From the NCBI RefSeq assembly GCF_004801855.1, contig NZ_SSTC01000015.1, positions 1 through 64,000 of the forward strand: a DNA stretch of 64,000 nt, read 5' to 3'. The notes beneath the pieces are model-generated. The model did not search any database. It worked only from the letters and a program-made list of their open reading frames with translations, and was not told the DNA's origin. The DNA comes from Pseudomonas sp. A-1. GTDB lineage: Bacteria; Pseudomonadota; Gammaproteobacteria; Pseudomonadales; Pseudomonadaceae. The stretch's first letter is position 1; every line of letters begins with the position of its first letter. Below are positions 14,590 through 26,777 of the stretch, one piece after another. The position numbers and the translations under genes are program-made.

Positions 14590-14625
14590 AAGACTTTATG
14601 CAACCACAGCAAAACTGAGGGTTAG

Positions 14626-16860
<2,235 letters not shown>

Positions 16861-16902
16861 GCGCAGCAGCGTGACGGGCGACTCCGGTCGCCCGCAGCCT
16901 GA

Positions 16903-16936
16903 CAGGAACCCCGGCCGCGCGCCGGGGTTCCTGTTT
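16903..16936 (+). terminator. idh terminator
   Basis: 13-bp stem CAGGAACCCCGGC (16903-16915) with GCCGGGGTTCCTG (16921-16933), loop CGCGC, then TTT, 43 bp after the idh stop. Confidence 0.75.
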
Positions 16937-16976
16937 CCGCGGCCCGTACGGCCGCCATCGAGGAACGGAGCCCCGC

Positions 16977-17444
16977 ATGAAACGCTTCATCCCCCACGTC
17001 ACCGTGGCCACCGTGGTCGAGGACCAGGGCCGCTTCCTGCTGGTCGAGGAGCGCGCCGAGGGTCGCGTGGTGCTCAACCAGCCCGCCGGCCACCTGGAAG
17101 CCGACGAAACCCTGCTCGAGGCCGCGCTGCGCGAGACCCTCGAGGAAACCGGCTGGGAGGTCGAACTGACCGGCGTCACCGGCATCTACCTGTACACTGC
17201 CCCGGCCAACGGCGTGACCTACCAGCGCGTGTGCTTCGCCGCCCGCCCGCTGCGCCATCGCCCGGAGCTGCCACTGGATCACGGCATCATCGGCCCGCGC
17301 TGGCTGACCCGCGAGGAGCTGGAGGAGCGCAGCGAGCAATGGCGCAGCGCCCTGGTGCCGCGCTGCATCGACGACTATCTGACCGGCGGCTGCTACCCGC
17401 TGGAACTGATCCGCGAGCCGGCCTTCCTCACCGCCGGGAAGTAG
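16977..17444 (+). CDS. Nudix hydrolase, NudJ-like
   Basis: 155 residues with a canonical Nudix box, GHLEADETLLEAALRETLEE then TGWE (from about residue 38), matching GX5EX7REUXEEXGU. NudJ (YmfB) of E. coli hydrolyses thiamine and nucleoside pyrophosphates and lies beside mnmA and hflD there. The same position here, 75 bp upstream of mnmA, supports that assignment. Substrate cannot be read from the sequence. Confidence 0.88.
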   Translation: MKRFIPHVTVATVVEDQGRFLLVEERAEGRVVLNQPAGHLEADETLLEAALRETLEETGWEVELTGVTGIYLYTAPANGVTYQRVCFAARPLRHRPELPLDHGIIGPRWLTREELEERSEQWRSALVPRCIDDYLTGGCYPLELIREPAFLTAGK

Positions 17445-17519
17445 CTCCGCGCGGTCGGTCCGCGCGCGCCGACAGACCTGCTAGAATCGCCCCTTTGCAC
17501 TCCAGCAACGGTTTCCCGG

Positions 17520-18647
17520 ATGACTATGCGTGACCCAGCCCATACCCGCGTGATCGTCGGCATGTCCGGCGGCGTGGACTCCTCCGTCTCGGCCCTGCTC
17601 CTGCAGCAGCAGGGCTATCAGGTCGAAGGCCTGTTCATGAAGAACTGGGAGGAGGACGACGGCACCGAGTACTGCACCGCCAGGGAGGACCTGGCCGACG
17701 CCCAGGCCGTGTGCGACCGGCTCGGCATCAAGCTGCACACCGCCAACTTCGCCGCCGAGTACTGGGACAACGTGTTCGAGCACTTCCTTGCCGAATACAA
17801 GGCCGGCCGCACGCCCAACCCGGACATCCTGTGCAACCGGGAAATCAAGTTCAAGGCGTTCCTCGACTACGCCCTGATGCTCGGCGCCGACCTGATCGCC
17901 ACCGGCCACTACGTGCGCCGCCGCGACATCGACGGACGCAGCGAGCTGCTCAAAGGCCTCGACCCCAACAAGGACCAGAGCTACTTCCTGCACGCCGTCG
18001 GCGGCGAGCAGATCGGCAAGACCCTGTTCCCGGTGGGCGAACTGGAGAAGCCGGCGGTACGCGCCATCGCCGAGCAGTACGGCCTGGCCACCGCCAAGAA
18101 GAAGGACTCCACCGGCATCTGCTTCATCGGCGAGCGGCGCTTCCGCGACTTCCTCAAGCAGTACCTGCCGGCCCAGCCGGGCGACATCCAGACCGTCGAC
18201 GGCAAGGTGATCGGTCGCCATCACGGCCTGATGTACCACACCATCGGCCAGCGCCAGGGCCTGGGCATCGGCGGCATGAAGGATGCCGGCGACGACGCCT
18301 GGTACGTGCTGGCCAAGGACCTGGCGCGCAACGTGCTGGTCGTTGGCCAGGGTCACCACCACCCGTGGCTGATGTCACGCAGCCTCAATGCCTCGCAGAT
18401 CTACTGGGTCAACCCGGTCGACCTGAGCCAGCCGCTGCGCCTCACCGCCAAGGTGCGCTACCGCCAGCAGGACCAGGCGTGCACCCTGGCGCGCACCGCG
18501 CAAGGCGGCTATGTCGCCACCTTCGACGAGCCGCAGCGGGCGGTCACTCCCGGCCAGTCGGTGGTGTTCTACGCCGGCGAGGTCTGCCTCGGCGGCGGCG
18601 TGATCGAGACCGCCACGCCCTGGGATGCGGAGATCCAGCGCCCATGA
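17520..18647 (+). CDS. mnmA: tRNA-specific 2-thiouridylase MnmA
   Basis: Adds sulfur to U34 of tRNA-Lys, -Glu and -Gln, taking it from the Tus relay. 375 residues. PP-loop ATP site [14 protein letters not shown] near 15-28; catalytic cysteines in [12 protein letters not shown] and [12 protein letters not shown]; tRNA-contact segment TGHYVRR. A second ATG lies two codons downstream of the chosen start. A TAGAAT box at 17482-17487 may be its -10. Its stop overlaps the hflD start as ATGA. Confidence 0.96.
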   Translation: MTMRDPAHTRVIVGMSGGVDSSVSALLLQQQGYQVEGLFMKNWEEDDGTEYCTAREDLADAQAVCDRLGIKLHTANFAAEYWDNVFEHFLAEYKAGRTPNPDILCNREIKFKAFLDYALMLGADLIATGHYVRRRDIDGRSELLKGLDPNKDQSYFLHAVGGEQIGKTLFPVGELEKPAVRAIAEQYGLATAKKKDSTGICFIGERRFRDFLKQYLPAQPGDIQTVDGKVIGRHHGLMYHTIGQRQGLGIGGMKDAGDDAWYVLAKDLARNVLVVGQGHHHPWLMSRSLNASQIYWVNPVDLSQPLRLTAKVRYRQQDQACTLARTAQGGYVATFDEPQRAVTPGQSVVFYAGEVCLGGGVIETATPWDAEIQRP

Positions 18648-19264
18648 CCCGCGAACAGGAACGCCTGATCGCCCTCGCCGGGGTGTTCACCGCCGCCGCA
18701 CTGGTCGAGCGCCTGGCCAAGACCGGCCAGGTCCAGGAGGGGCCGCTGACCTGCATGCTCGGCAGCCTGCTGGTGCGCAACCCCAAGGACACCCTCGAGG
18801 TGTACGGTGGCGACCACTTCAACCTGCGCGAGGGCCTGCGCGCCCTGGCCGGCGCCCTCGAGCGCAACCCGCAGAACCTGCCGCGCGACTGCCTGCGCTA
18901 TGCCCTGGCCCTGCTGGCCCTGCAGCGCCAGCTGGACAAGCGCAGCGACATGCTGCAGGTGATCGGCAGCCGCCTGCAGCAGATCGACAGCCAGGCGCAG
19001 CTGTTCGGCATCGCCCATGACAACGTGGTGGCCGCCTGCGCCGCGCTGTACCAGGACACGCTGAGCACCTTCCGCCAGCGCATCCAGGTGCATGGCGAGA
19101 TGCAGCACCTGCAGAACAGCCGCAACGCCGAGAAGATCCGCGCCCTGCTGCTCGCCGGCATCCGCAGCGCCATGCTCTGGCGCCAGCTCGGCGGCCACCG
19201 CTGGCAGCTGCTGTTCAGCCGGCGCAAGCTGCTGAACGAGCTCTACCCGCTGCTGCGCGGCTGA
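18644..19264 (+). CDS. hflD: High-frequency lysogenisation protein HflD homologue
   Basis: 206 residues, mostly helical, with the family start [18 protein letters not shown] and [17 protein letters not shown]. In E. coli HflD binds lambda CII; its housekeeping role is unclear. It overlaps the mnmA stop by 4 nt (ATGA), so translation is probably coupled. The mnmA-hflD-purB order is widely conserved; here a transporter gene is inserted before purB. Confidence 0.93.
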   Translation: MTREQERLIALAGVFTAAALVERLAKTGQVQEGPLTCMLGSLLVRNPKDTLEVYGGDHFNLREGLRALAGALERNPQNLPRDCLRYALALLALQRQLDKRSDMLQVIGSRLQQIDSQAQLFGIAHDNVVAACAALYQDTLSTFRQRIQVHGEMQHLQNSRNAEKIRALLLAGIRSAMLWRQLGGHRWQLLFSRRKLLNELYPLLRG

Positions 19265-19267
19265 ACC

Positions 19268-20146
19268 GTGGGCCAGCCCTCCGCCACCCCGGCCCGCCTG
19301 CACCGACCGGCCCGGGGTGCCGCCCTGCTGGCGCTGTCGGCGCTGTTCTTCACCCTGATGGGCGTGTTCATCCGCGAGGCCACCGTCGAGGGCGTCAACA
19401 ACGCGATGGTGGTGTTCTTCCGCAACGCCGTCGGCGTGCTGTTCTTCCTGCCGCTGGCGCTGACCCGCGGCCTCGGCCCGCTGCGCACCGCACGGCCGTG
19501 GGCGCACCTCAAGCGCACCCTGTGCGGCCTGGCGGCGATGTACTGCTACTTCTACGCTCTCGCCCACCTGCCGCTGACCGACGCCATGCTGTTCAGCTAC
19601 GCCGCGCCGGTGTTCACCCCGCTGATCGCCTGGTGGTGGCTGAAGGAGCCGCTGACCAGGCGCATGCTGCTGGCCACCGCGATCGGCTTCGCCGGCGTGC
19701 TGCTGGTGGCCAAGCCCAGCGGCGCTGTGGTCTCCGGCATCGCGCTGATCGGCATCCTCGCCAGCGTGATGGCCGCCTGCGCCTTCGTCTCGATCCGCGA
19801 GATGAGCAACACCGAGCCGGCGTTCCGCATCGTCTTCTACTTCGCCCTGTTCAGCGCGCTGGTTTCCGCCGTGCCGCTGCTGTGGGCCTGGCAACCGCTC
19901 GACCGCCACCAGCTGCTCCTGCTGCTGGCCGCCGGCGTGGTGGCCAGCTTCGGCCAGCTGACCATGTCGCAGGCCTACAGCTACGCCCCGCCCGGCCTGA
20001 TCGGCCCGGTCGCCTACCTGGCCATCGTCTTCGCCGGGATCATCGCCTGGCTGCGCTGGGACGAGGTGCCCGCCGGCGCCTCGCTGCTCGGCGCCGGGCT
20101 GATCTTCGCCGCCAGCCTGATCCCGCTGCTGCGCCGTTCGCGCTGA
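19268..20146 (+). CDS. EamA/DMT-family transporter (GTG start)
   Basis: 292 residues with about ten hydrophobic helices arranged as two EamA repeats (first from ALLALSALFFTLMGVF, second from SGIALIGILASVMAACA). This superfamily exports or exchanges small metabolites; the substrate is not predictable. The GTG start lies 3 bp after the hflD stop, so it is likely the last gene of the mnmA-hflD unit. A less likely alternative is a downstream start, but the N-terminal basic segment before helix 1 is typical. Confidence 0.85.
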   Translation: MGQPSATPARLHRPARGAALLALSALFFTLMGVFIREATVEGVNNAMVVFFRNAVGVLFFLPLALTRGLGPLRTARPWAHLKRTLCGLAAMYCYFYALAHLPLTDAMLFSYAAPVFTPLIAWWWLKEPLTRRMLLATAIGFAGVLLVAKPSGAVVSGIALIGILASVMAACAFVSIREMSNTEPAFRIVFYFALFSALVSAVPLLWAWQPLDRHQLLLLLAAGVVASFGQLTMSQAYSYAPPGLIGPVAYLAIVFAGIIAWLRWDEVPAGASLLGAGLIFAASLIPLLRRSR

Positions 20147-21589
<1,443 letters not shown>

Positions 21590-21609
21590 TCCCAGCCTGA
21601 ACGGCCTCT

Positions 21610-21661
21610 CGCCCGACCGTCCAGACTGGCAGCCACCTCCAGTCTTGCGGTCGGGCGTTTT
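21610..21661 (+). terminator. purB terminator
   Basis: Long hairpin: CGCCCGACCG (21610-21619) pairs with CGGTCGGGCG (21648-21657), with an inner stem AGACTGG/CCAGTCT (21623-21629/21639-21645), then TTTT. Confidence 0.8.
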
Positions 21662-21680
21662 CATATTTGAAGAGTTGGAT

Positions 21681-22850
21681 ATGGCACCCGATACCCCGCT
21701 GCAACTGCTGGGCGGCCTGACGCCCCGCGAATTCCTCCGCGACTACTGGCAGCAGAAGCCGCTGCTGGTGCGCCAGGCCATCCCCGGCTACCAGAGCCCG
21801 ATCAGCCCCGACGAACTGGCCGGCCTGTCGCTGGAGGAGGAAGTCGAGTCGCGCATCGTCCTCGAGCACGGCGCCAGCCCCTGGGAGCTGCGTCGCGGCC
21901 CGTTCAGCGAAGAGACCTACCAGAATCTTCCGGAGCGTGACTGGACCCTGCTGGTGCAGGCGGTCGACCAGTTCGTGCCGGAAATGCGCGAGCTGATGGA
22001 GCAGTTCCTGTTCCTGCCCAGCTGGCGCATCGACGACCTGATGATCAGCTACGCCGCCCCCGGCGGCGGCGTCGGCCCGCATTTCGACAACTACGACGTG
22101 TTCCTCCTGCAGGCCCACGGCCACCGCCGCTGGAAGCTCGGCCAGCTGTGCGACAGCGACAGTCCGCTGCTCGAGCATCCGGACCTGCGCATCCTGGCCG
22201 GCTTCGAGCAGAGCGACGAATGGGTACTGGAGCCCGGCGACATGCTCTACCTGCCGCCGCGCCTGGCTCACTACGGCATCGCCGAGGACGAGTGCATGAC
22301 CTACTCGGTGGGCTTCCGCGCGCCCAGCGCCAGCGAGGTGCTGACCCACTTCACCGACTTCCTCGGCCAGTTCCTGCCCGACGAGGAGCGCTACAGCGAC
22401 GCCGGCTGCCAGCCTGCAGGCGACCCCAACCAGATCCAGCGCGACGCCCTCGAGCGCCTGCGCGGACTGATCGACCGCCACATGAGCGACGAGAAGCTGC
22501 TGCTGACCTGGTTCGGCCAGTTCATGACCGAGCCGCGCTACCCGGAGCTGGTGGCCGGCGAGGAGCTCCCCGAGGACGAGTTCTTCGCCGCCCTCGGCGA
22601 CGGCGCCGTGCTGGTGCGCAACCCCAGCGCGCGCCTGGCCTGGAGCGAGATCGACGACTATCTGGTGCTGTTCGCCAGCGGCAACAGCCGCCGCCTCGAC
22701 GCCTCGCTGCGCGAACTGCTCAAGCTGGTATGCAGCGCCGACGCCCTGCACCTGGAGAATCTCGAGCCCTGGCTGGAGAGCGACGAGGCGCTGACGCTGA
22801 TCTACGAACTGGTCAAACAGGGAAGTCTGGAGTTTGCCGCCGATGAATAA
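21681..22850 (+). CDS. roxA: Ribosomal protein uL16 arginine hydroxylase, RoxA/YcfD type
   Basis: JmjC/cupin 2-oxoglutarate and Fe(II) oxygenase; E. coli YcfD hydroxylates an arginine of ribosomal protein L16. 389 residues. N-terminal REFLRDYWQQKPLLVRQAIP; double-stranded beta-helix with the metal HxD in VGPHFDNYDVFLLQ; MLYLPPRLAHYG supplying the distal His; C-terminal winged-helix dimerisation region. Start MAPDTPLQLLGGL. First gene of a four-gene overlapping set. Confidence 0.92.
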   Translation: MAPDTPLQLLGGLTPREFLRDYWQQKPLLVRQAIPGYQSPISPDELAGLSLEEEVESRIVLEHGASPWELRRGPFSEETYQNLPERDWTLLVQAVDQFVPEMRELMEQFLFLPSWRIDDLMISYAAPGGGVGPHFDNYDVFLLQAHGHRRWKLGQLCDSDSPLLEHPDLRILAGFEQSDEWVLEPGDMLYLPPRLAHYGIAEDECMTYSVGFRAPSASEVLTHFTDFLGQFLPDEERYSDAGCQPAGDPNQIQRDALERLRGLIDRHMSDEKLLLTWFGQFMTEPRYPELVAGEELPEDEFFAALGDGAVLVRNPSARLAWSEIDDYLVLFASGNSRRLDASLRELLKLVCSADALHLENLEPWLESDEALTLIYELVKQGSLEFAADE

Positions 22851-23268
22851 GCTCACCGTACGGATCGCCGACTGGCATGCCGACAACGCCGACCTGCGCC
22901 GCATCCGCGAGGCGGTGTTCGTGGTCGAACAGGAAGTGCCGCCGGAGCTGGAGTGGGACGCCGAGGACGTCGACGCCGTGCATTTCCTCGCCTTCGAGGG
23001 CGACTTCGCCGTCGGCACCGCGCGCCTGCTGCCGGACGGCCAGATCGGCCGCGTCTCGGTGATCAAGGACTGGCGCGGCCTGCACATCGGCGAGATGCTG
23101 ATGCAGGCGGCCATCGCCGAGGCCGAGCGCCGCGGCCTGCGCCGCCAGATGCTCACCGCCCAGGCCCATGCCGTGCGCTTCTACGAACGGCTAGGCTTCC
23201 GGGTAGCCAGCGAGGAATTCCTCGAGGCCGGCATCCCCCACGTCGACATGGTGCGCGACAGCGCCTGA
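22843..23268 (+). CDS. GNAT family N-acetyltransferase
   Basis: 141 residues. The acetyl-CoA pyrophosphate loop is seen as DWRGLHIGEMLMQAAIAEAE, with the later helix AVRFYERLGFRVASEEF. The architecture resembles the YjcF/ElaA-type acyltransferases of unknown substrate. It overlaps the roxA stop by 8 nt, implying coupled translation. Confidence 0.88.
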   Translation: MNKLTVRIADWHADNADLRRIREAVFVVEQEVPPELEWDAEDVDAVHFLAFEGDFAVGTARLLPDGQIGRVSVIKDWRGLHIGEMLMQAAIAEAERRGLRRQMLTAQAHAVRFYERLGFRVASEEFLEAGIPHVDMVRDSA

Positions 23269-23279
23269 GAGGCCACCCG

Positions 23280-23912
23280 ATGAGCAACGCCCCGGAACGC
23301 GACAACGACCACGGCACTCCACTGCCCGCCCTCGATTTCCGCTCTCCGGGGCGTTTTGCCATCCACAACCCGCCCGCCGAGGGCGGCGCGCCGGCCAGCC
23401 GGCTGGAGCCCGCCCCCTTCGCCCTCGGCCAGCATGAGGCTGTCGAACGCACCGACAGCCCGGCACAGCTGCGCAGCCACGCCCTGGCGCTGATCCAGCA
23501 GGCCCGCCGCTCGCTGTGCCTGTACACGCCGGACCTGGAGCCCTGGCTGTATGACCAGCGCGCCATCGCCGAGGCCTGCAGCCGCCTGCTGCGCGCCCAT
23601 CCGCGCAACTGCCTGCGCATCCTGCTGCGCGACAGCGCCCTGGCGGTACGCCAAGGCCATGCCCTGCTGCGCCTGGCCCGCCAGTTGCCGAGCAACTGCC
23701 AGATCCGCAGGCTCGGCCCCGACCAGCCTGCCGACGACCCCGCCTACCTGCTGGTCGACGACTGCGGCCTGCTGCTGCGCAGTGCACCGCTGCTGCCCGC
23801 CGCACAGGTCCACTACCAGGCCCGCGGCCGGGTGCGCCAGCTGCAGCGCCAGTTCGACCAGGCCTGGGAGAGTGCCGGCGGCGATCCGAACCTGAGGAGC
23901 TTCCTGCTGTGA
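23280..23912 (+). CDS. Conserved unknown protein, possible PLD-like fold
   Basis: 210 residues, not confidently recognised. An N-terminal low-complexity part (1-50) precedes a segment reading SLCLYTPDLEPWLYDQRAIA, then ILLRDSALAVRQGHALLRLA and AYLLVDDCGLLLR. That pattern recalls phospholipase D-like nuclease/DUF folds, but no HKD motif is present, so catalysis of that type is unlikely. It lies 11 bp after the GNAT gene and its stop overlaps the next start (GTGA). Confidence 0.75.
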   Translation: MSNAPERDNDHGTPLPALDFRSPGRFAIHNPPAEGGAPASRLEPAPFALGQHEAVERTDSPAQLRSHALALIQQARRSLCLYTPDLEPWLYDQRAIAEACSRLLRAHPRNCLRILLRDSALAVRQGHALLRLARQLPSNCQIRRLGPDQPADDPAYLLVDDCGLLLRSAPLLPAAQVHYQARGRVRQLQRQFDQAWESAGGDPNLRSFLL

Positions 23913-24721
23913 CACCCCGCTCCTGGCTGACGCTGCTTGCCCTGGCCTGCAGCCTGAGCGCCGGGGCGACCCCGCGCACCGAAATCCTGCCGCTGCACTA
24001 CCGCTCGGCCGAGGAACTGCTGCCGATCGCGCAGTCGCTGCTGGATGGTGCAGGCCGTGTCAGCGCCTACGGCAACCAGTTGGTGGTCAATGCCGAGCCG
24101 GACAAGATCGCCGAACTGCAGGAGCTGCTGCAGCAGCTCGACACGCCGCCGCAGCGCCTGCTGATCACCGTCGACAGCCAGCAGGACAGCAGCGCCCGCC
24201 AGGATGGCTACCGGGTCGACGGCAGCATCAGCGCCGGCAATGTCGAGATCATCGGCGGCCGCGGCGAACACCACGGCCGCGACGAGGTGCGCATCATCCG
24301 GCGCAGCAGTGCCGGCGGCAGCGGCTCAGTGCAGCAGGTGCAGGCGACCGCAGGCTATCCCGCACTGATCCAGATCGGCGAGAGCGTGCCGCTGACCAGC
24401 TACGGACGCGACGCCCATGGCTACCCGCGCGAATACACCGAGTATCGCGACATCAACCGCGGTTTCGAGGTGGTCGCCCACGTGCAGGGCGACCGGGTCC
24501 AGCTCGACATCCGCAGCCGCCAGGATCGCCTGGCCGGCCCTGACGGCACCCTCGACACCCAGACCACCGCCACCCGCGTCAGCGGCCGCCTGGGCGAGTG
24601 GATCGAGCTGGGCGGCATCCGCGAAAGCGCCGGCGAGCAGCGCTCCGGCCTGCTCTCCCGGCAGGCCGGCAGCGTCCGGGATAACCGGGTGCTACGGCTC
24701 AAGGTCGACCTTCTCGAGTGA
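23909..24721 (+). CDS. Secretin N-domain-like exported protein (GTG start)
   Basis: 270 residues. Probable signal peptide (residues 1-20, ending SLSAGA). Residues 23-85 (PLHYRSAEELLPIAQSLL, ASA-like YGNQLVVNAEP, IAELQELLQQLDTPPQRLLI) look like the N-terminal ring domain of secretins. Residues 150-270 (GYPALIQIGESVPLTSYG, YRDINRGFEVVAHVQGDRVQ) resemble the entry to a secretin beta domain, but the rest of the pore is missing. Function unknown; it may be a periplasmic ring-domain protein. Translation is coupled to the preceding gene. Confidence 0.75.
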   Translation: MTPRSWLTLLALACSLSAGATPRTEILPLHYRSAEELLPIAQSLLDGAGRVSAYGNQLVVNAEPDKIAELQELLQQLDTPPQRLLITVDSQQDSSARQDGYRVDGSISAGNVEIIGGRGEHHGRDEVRIIRRSSAGGSGSVQQVQATAGYPALIQIGESVPLTSYGRDAHGYPREYTEYRDINRGFEVVAHVQGDRVQLDIRSRQDRLAGPDGTLDTQTTATRVSGRLGEWIELGGIRESAGEQRSGLLSRQAGSVRDNRVLRLKVDLLE

Positions 24722-24730
24722 TCTAGAACT

Positions 24731-24760
24731 TTTGTAGTAGCTCCAAAAAAAAACTACAAA
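24731..24760. promoter_or_regulatory. Upstream TGTAGT inverted repeat, RccR-like operator
   Basis: TTTGTAGT (24731-24738) and ACTACAAA (24753-24760) form a perfect 8-bp inverted repeat around 14 bp, ending 5 bp before the aceA -35. The half-site matches what I recall of the RccR (RpiR-family) regulator of pyruvate and glyoxylate-shunt genes in Pseudomonas. The regulator assignment is inference. Confidence 0.55.
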
Positions 24761-24765
24761 ATCCA

Positions 24766-24794
24766 TTGACGCCCCGTCTCTCTCCTAGCATGAT
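24766..24794 (+). promoter_or_regulatory. Candidate aceA promoter
   Basis: TTGACG (24766-24771), exact 17-bp spacer, CATGAT (24789-24794). It lies between the two TGTAGT-type inverted repeats. Confidence 0.45.
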
Positions 24795-24981
24795 GGCCTC
24801 GCTCCCGCTGACCAGAGGTCCGAAACGGCCCCCGGATCGCACTCCAGACCACCCCTGGAGTCGGTTCGTGTCAGTACCCCCCACCCGGCGGTGCGACAAG
24901 GTTGCGACTGGAACGAAGTTGTCCTGAGGGACGGGGAAGCAAGGTTTCAACCGGCATGACGGACACGGCCCATCCGGCTGT

Positions 24982-25009
24982 TGTAGTCACCCCACCGGTC
25001 GTCACTACA
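24982..25009. promoter_or_regulatory. Downstream TGTAGT inverted repeat, RccR-like operator
   Basis: TGTAGT (24982-24987) and ACTACA (25004-25009) around a 16-bp spacer, about 250 bp downstream of the first copy. Two operators flanking the promoter would allow looping or road-block repression. Confidence 0.5.
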
Positions 25010-25081
25010 TCCCCTCCTCCGGCCTCCTGCCGAACCGGTCTCTCCCTCGACGCTCTGCGGTGAGCTCTTGCAACACTACCG

Positions 25082-25100
25082 TCAACACCTCAGGTGTTGA
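25082..25100. repeat. 19-bp palindrome before aceA
   Basis: TCAACACCT (25082-25090), a single C, and AGGTGTTGA (25092-25100), a perfect 9+1+9 palindrome ending 48 bp before the aceA ATG. It could be an operator or, in RNA, a hairpin with a CUCAG loop. Confidence 0.5.
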
Positions 25101-25148
25101 ATGGGAATGTCGGTGCTCAACGAAACACACAAACTTGAAGGATTGACC

Positions 25149-26741
25149 ATGTCCGCTTATCAAAACGACATCAAGGCCGTAGCCGCCCTGAAAGAGAAGT
25201 TCGGCAGCAGCTGGAGCGCCATCGACCCTGAGTCCGTCGCTCGCATGCGCGCCCAGAACCGCTTCAAGACCGGTCTGGATATCGCCAAGTACACCGCCGC
25301 CATCATGCGCAAGGACATGGCCGAGTACGACGCCGACTCTTCCGTCTACACCCAGTCGCTGGGTTGCTGGCACGGCTTCATCGGTCAGCAGAAGCTGATC
25401 TCCATCAAGAAGCACCTGAAGACCACCAACAAGCGCTACCTGTACCTGTCCGGCTGGATGGTTGCCGCCCTGCGCTCCGACTTCGGCCCGCTGCCGGACC
25501 AGTCGATGCACGAGAAGACTGCCGTTTCCTCGCTGATCGAAGAGCTGTACACCTTCCTGCGCCAGGCCGACTCCCGTGAGCTGGACCTGCTGTTCACCGC
25601 CCTGGACGCTGCCCGCGAAGCCGGCGATAACGCCAAGGCTGCCGAGATCCAGAACCAGATCGACAACTACGAAACCCACGTTGTCCCGATCATCGCCGAC
25701 ATCGATGCCGGCTTCGGCAACCCGGAAGCCACCTACCTGCTGGCCAAGAAGATGATCGAGGCGGGTGCCTGCTGCATCCAGATCGAGAACCAGGTTTCCG
25801 ACGAGAAGCAGTGCGGCCACCAGGACGGCAAGGTTACCGTTCCGCACGTCGACTTCCTCGCCAAGATCGCTGCTGTTCGCTACGCCTTCCTCGAGCTGGG
25901 CGTTGACGACGGCGTGATCGTTGCCCGTACCGACTCCCTGGGTGCCGGCCTGACCAAGCAGATCGCCGTGACCAAAGAGCCGGGCGACCTGGGCGACCTG
26001 TACAACTCCTTCCTGGATTGCGAAGAGATCTCCGAAGCCGAGCTGGGCAACGGCGACGTCGTGATCAAGCGCGAAGGCAAGCTGCTGCGTCCGAAGCGCC
26101 TGCCGAGCAACCTGTTCCAGTTCCGCAAGGGCACCGGCGAAGATCGCTGCGTCCTGGACTGCATCACCTCGCTGCAGAACGGTGCCGACCTGCTGTGGAT
26201 CGAGACCGAGAAGCCGCACGTTGGCCAGATCAAGGGCATGGTTGACCGCATCCGCGAAGTCATCCCGAACGCCAAGCTGGTGTACAACAACAGCCCGTCG
26301 TTCAACTGGACCCTGAACTTCCGTCAGCAGGCGTTCGACGCCATGGTTGCCGCAGGCAAGGACGTCTCCGCCTACGACCGCGCCCAGCTGATGAGCGCCG
26401 AGTACGACGAGACCGAACTGGCCCAGGTCGCCGACGAGATGATCCGCACCTTCCAGCGCGACGGTTCCGCTCAGGCCGGCATCTTCCACCACCTGATCAC
26501 CCTGCCGACCTACCACACCGCGGCCCTGTCCACCGACAACCTGGCCAAGGGCTACTTCGCCGAAGAAGGCATGCTGGCCTACGTGAAGGGCGTGCAGCGT
26601 CAGGAAATCCGTCAGGGTATCGCCTGCGTCAAGCACCAGAACATGGCTGGCTCCGACATCGGTGACAACCACAAGGAATACTTCGCTGGTGAAGCTGCCC
26701 TGAAGGCCGGTGGTAAAGACAACACCATGAACCAGTTCTAA
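25149..26741 (+). CDS. aceA: Isocitrate lyase
   Basis: First enzyme of the glyoxylate shunt: isocitrate to glyoxylate and succinate. 530 residues, the longer Pseudomonas-type form (E. coli AceA is about 434). The catalytic loop reads KQCGH with Cys222, where many relatives have KKCGH. Substrate residues are seen in DIDAGFGNPEATYLLAKKMI and YNNSPSFNW. Start MSAYQNDIKA with AGGA 7 bp upstream; an in-frame ATG 16 codons earlier lacks this. Codon choice is less C-biased at third positions than neighbours (more GTT, GCT, CGT), typical of a highly expressed gene. Confidence 0.96.
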   Translation: MSAYQNDIKAVAALKEKFGSSWSAIDPESVARMRAQNRFKTGLDIAKYTAAIMRKDMAEYDADSSVYTQSLGCWHGFIGQQKLISIKKHLKTTNKRYLYLSGWMVAALRSDFGPLPDQSMHEKTAVSSLIEELYTFLRQADSRELDLLFTALDAAREAGDNAKAAEIQNQIDNYETHVVPIIADIDAGFGNPEATYLLAKKMIEAGACCIQIENQVSDEKQCGHQDGKVTVPHVDFLAKIAAVRYAFLELGVDDGVIVARTDSLGAGLTKQIAVTKEPGDLGDLYNSFLDCEEISEAELGNGDVVIKREGKLLRPKRLPSNLFQFRKGTGEDRCVLDCITSLQNGADLLWIETEKPHVGQIKGMVDRIREVIPNAKLVYNNSPSFNWTLNFRQQAFDAMVAAGKDVSAYDRAQLMSAEYDETELAQVADEMIRTFQRDGSAQAGIFHHLITLPTYHTAALSTDNLAKGYFAEEGMLAYVKGVQRQEIRQGIACVKHQNMAGSDIGDNHKEYFAGEAALKAGGKDNTMNQF

Positions 26742-26777
26742 GGAACCGGCTCATTCGACCCTCGGGTCGAGCCCTCG

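Larger units (their letters stand above)
24722..25148. other. 427-bp aceA control region
   Basis: No gene is supported. It contains two TGTAGT/ACTACA inverted repeats, a candidate promoter at 24766-24794, a local hairpin CTCCAG/CTGGAG near 24842 and a 19-bp palindrome at 25082-25100. The implied 5' leader is about 345 nt long. Confidence 0.6.
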
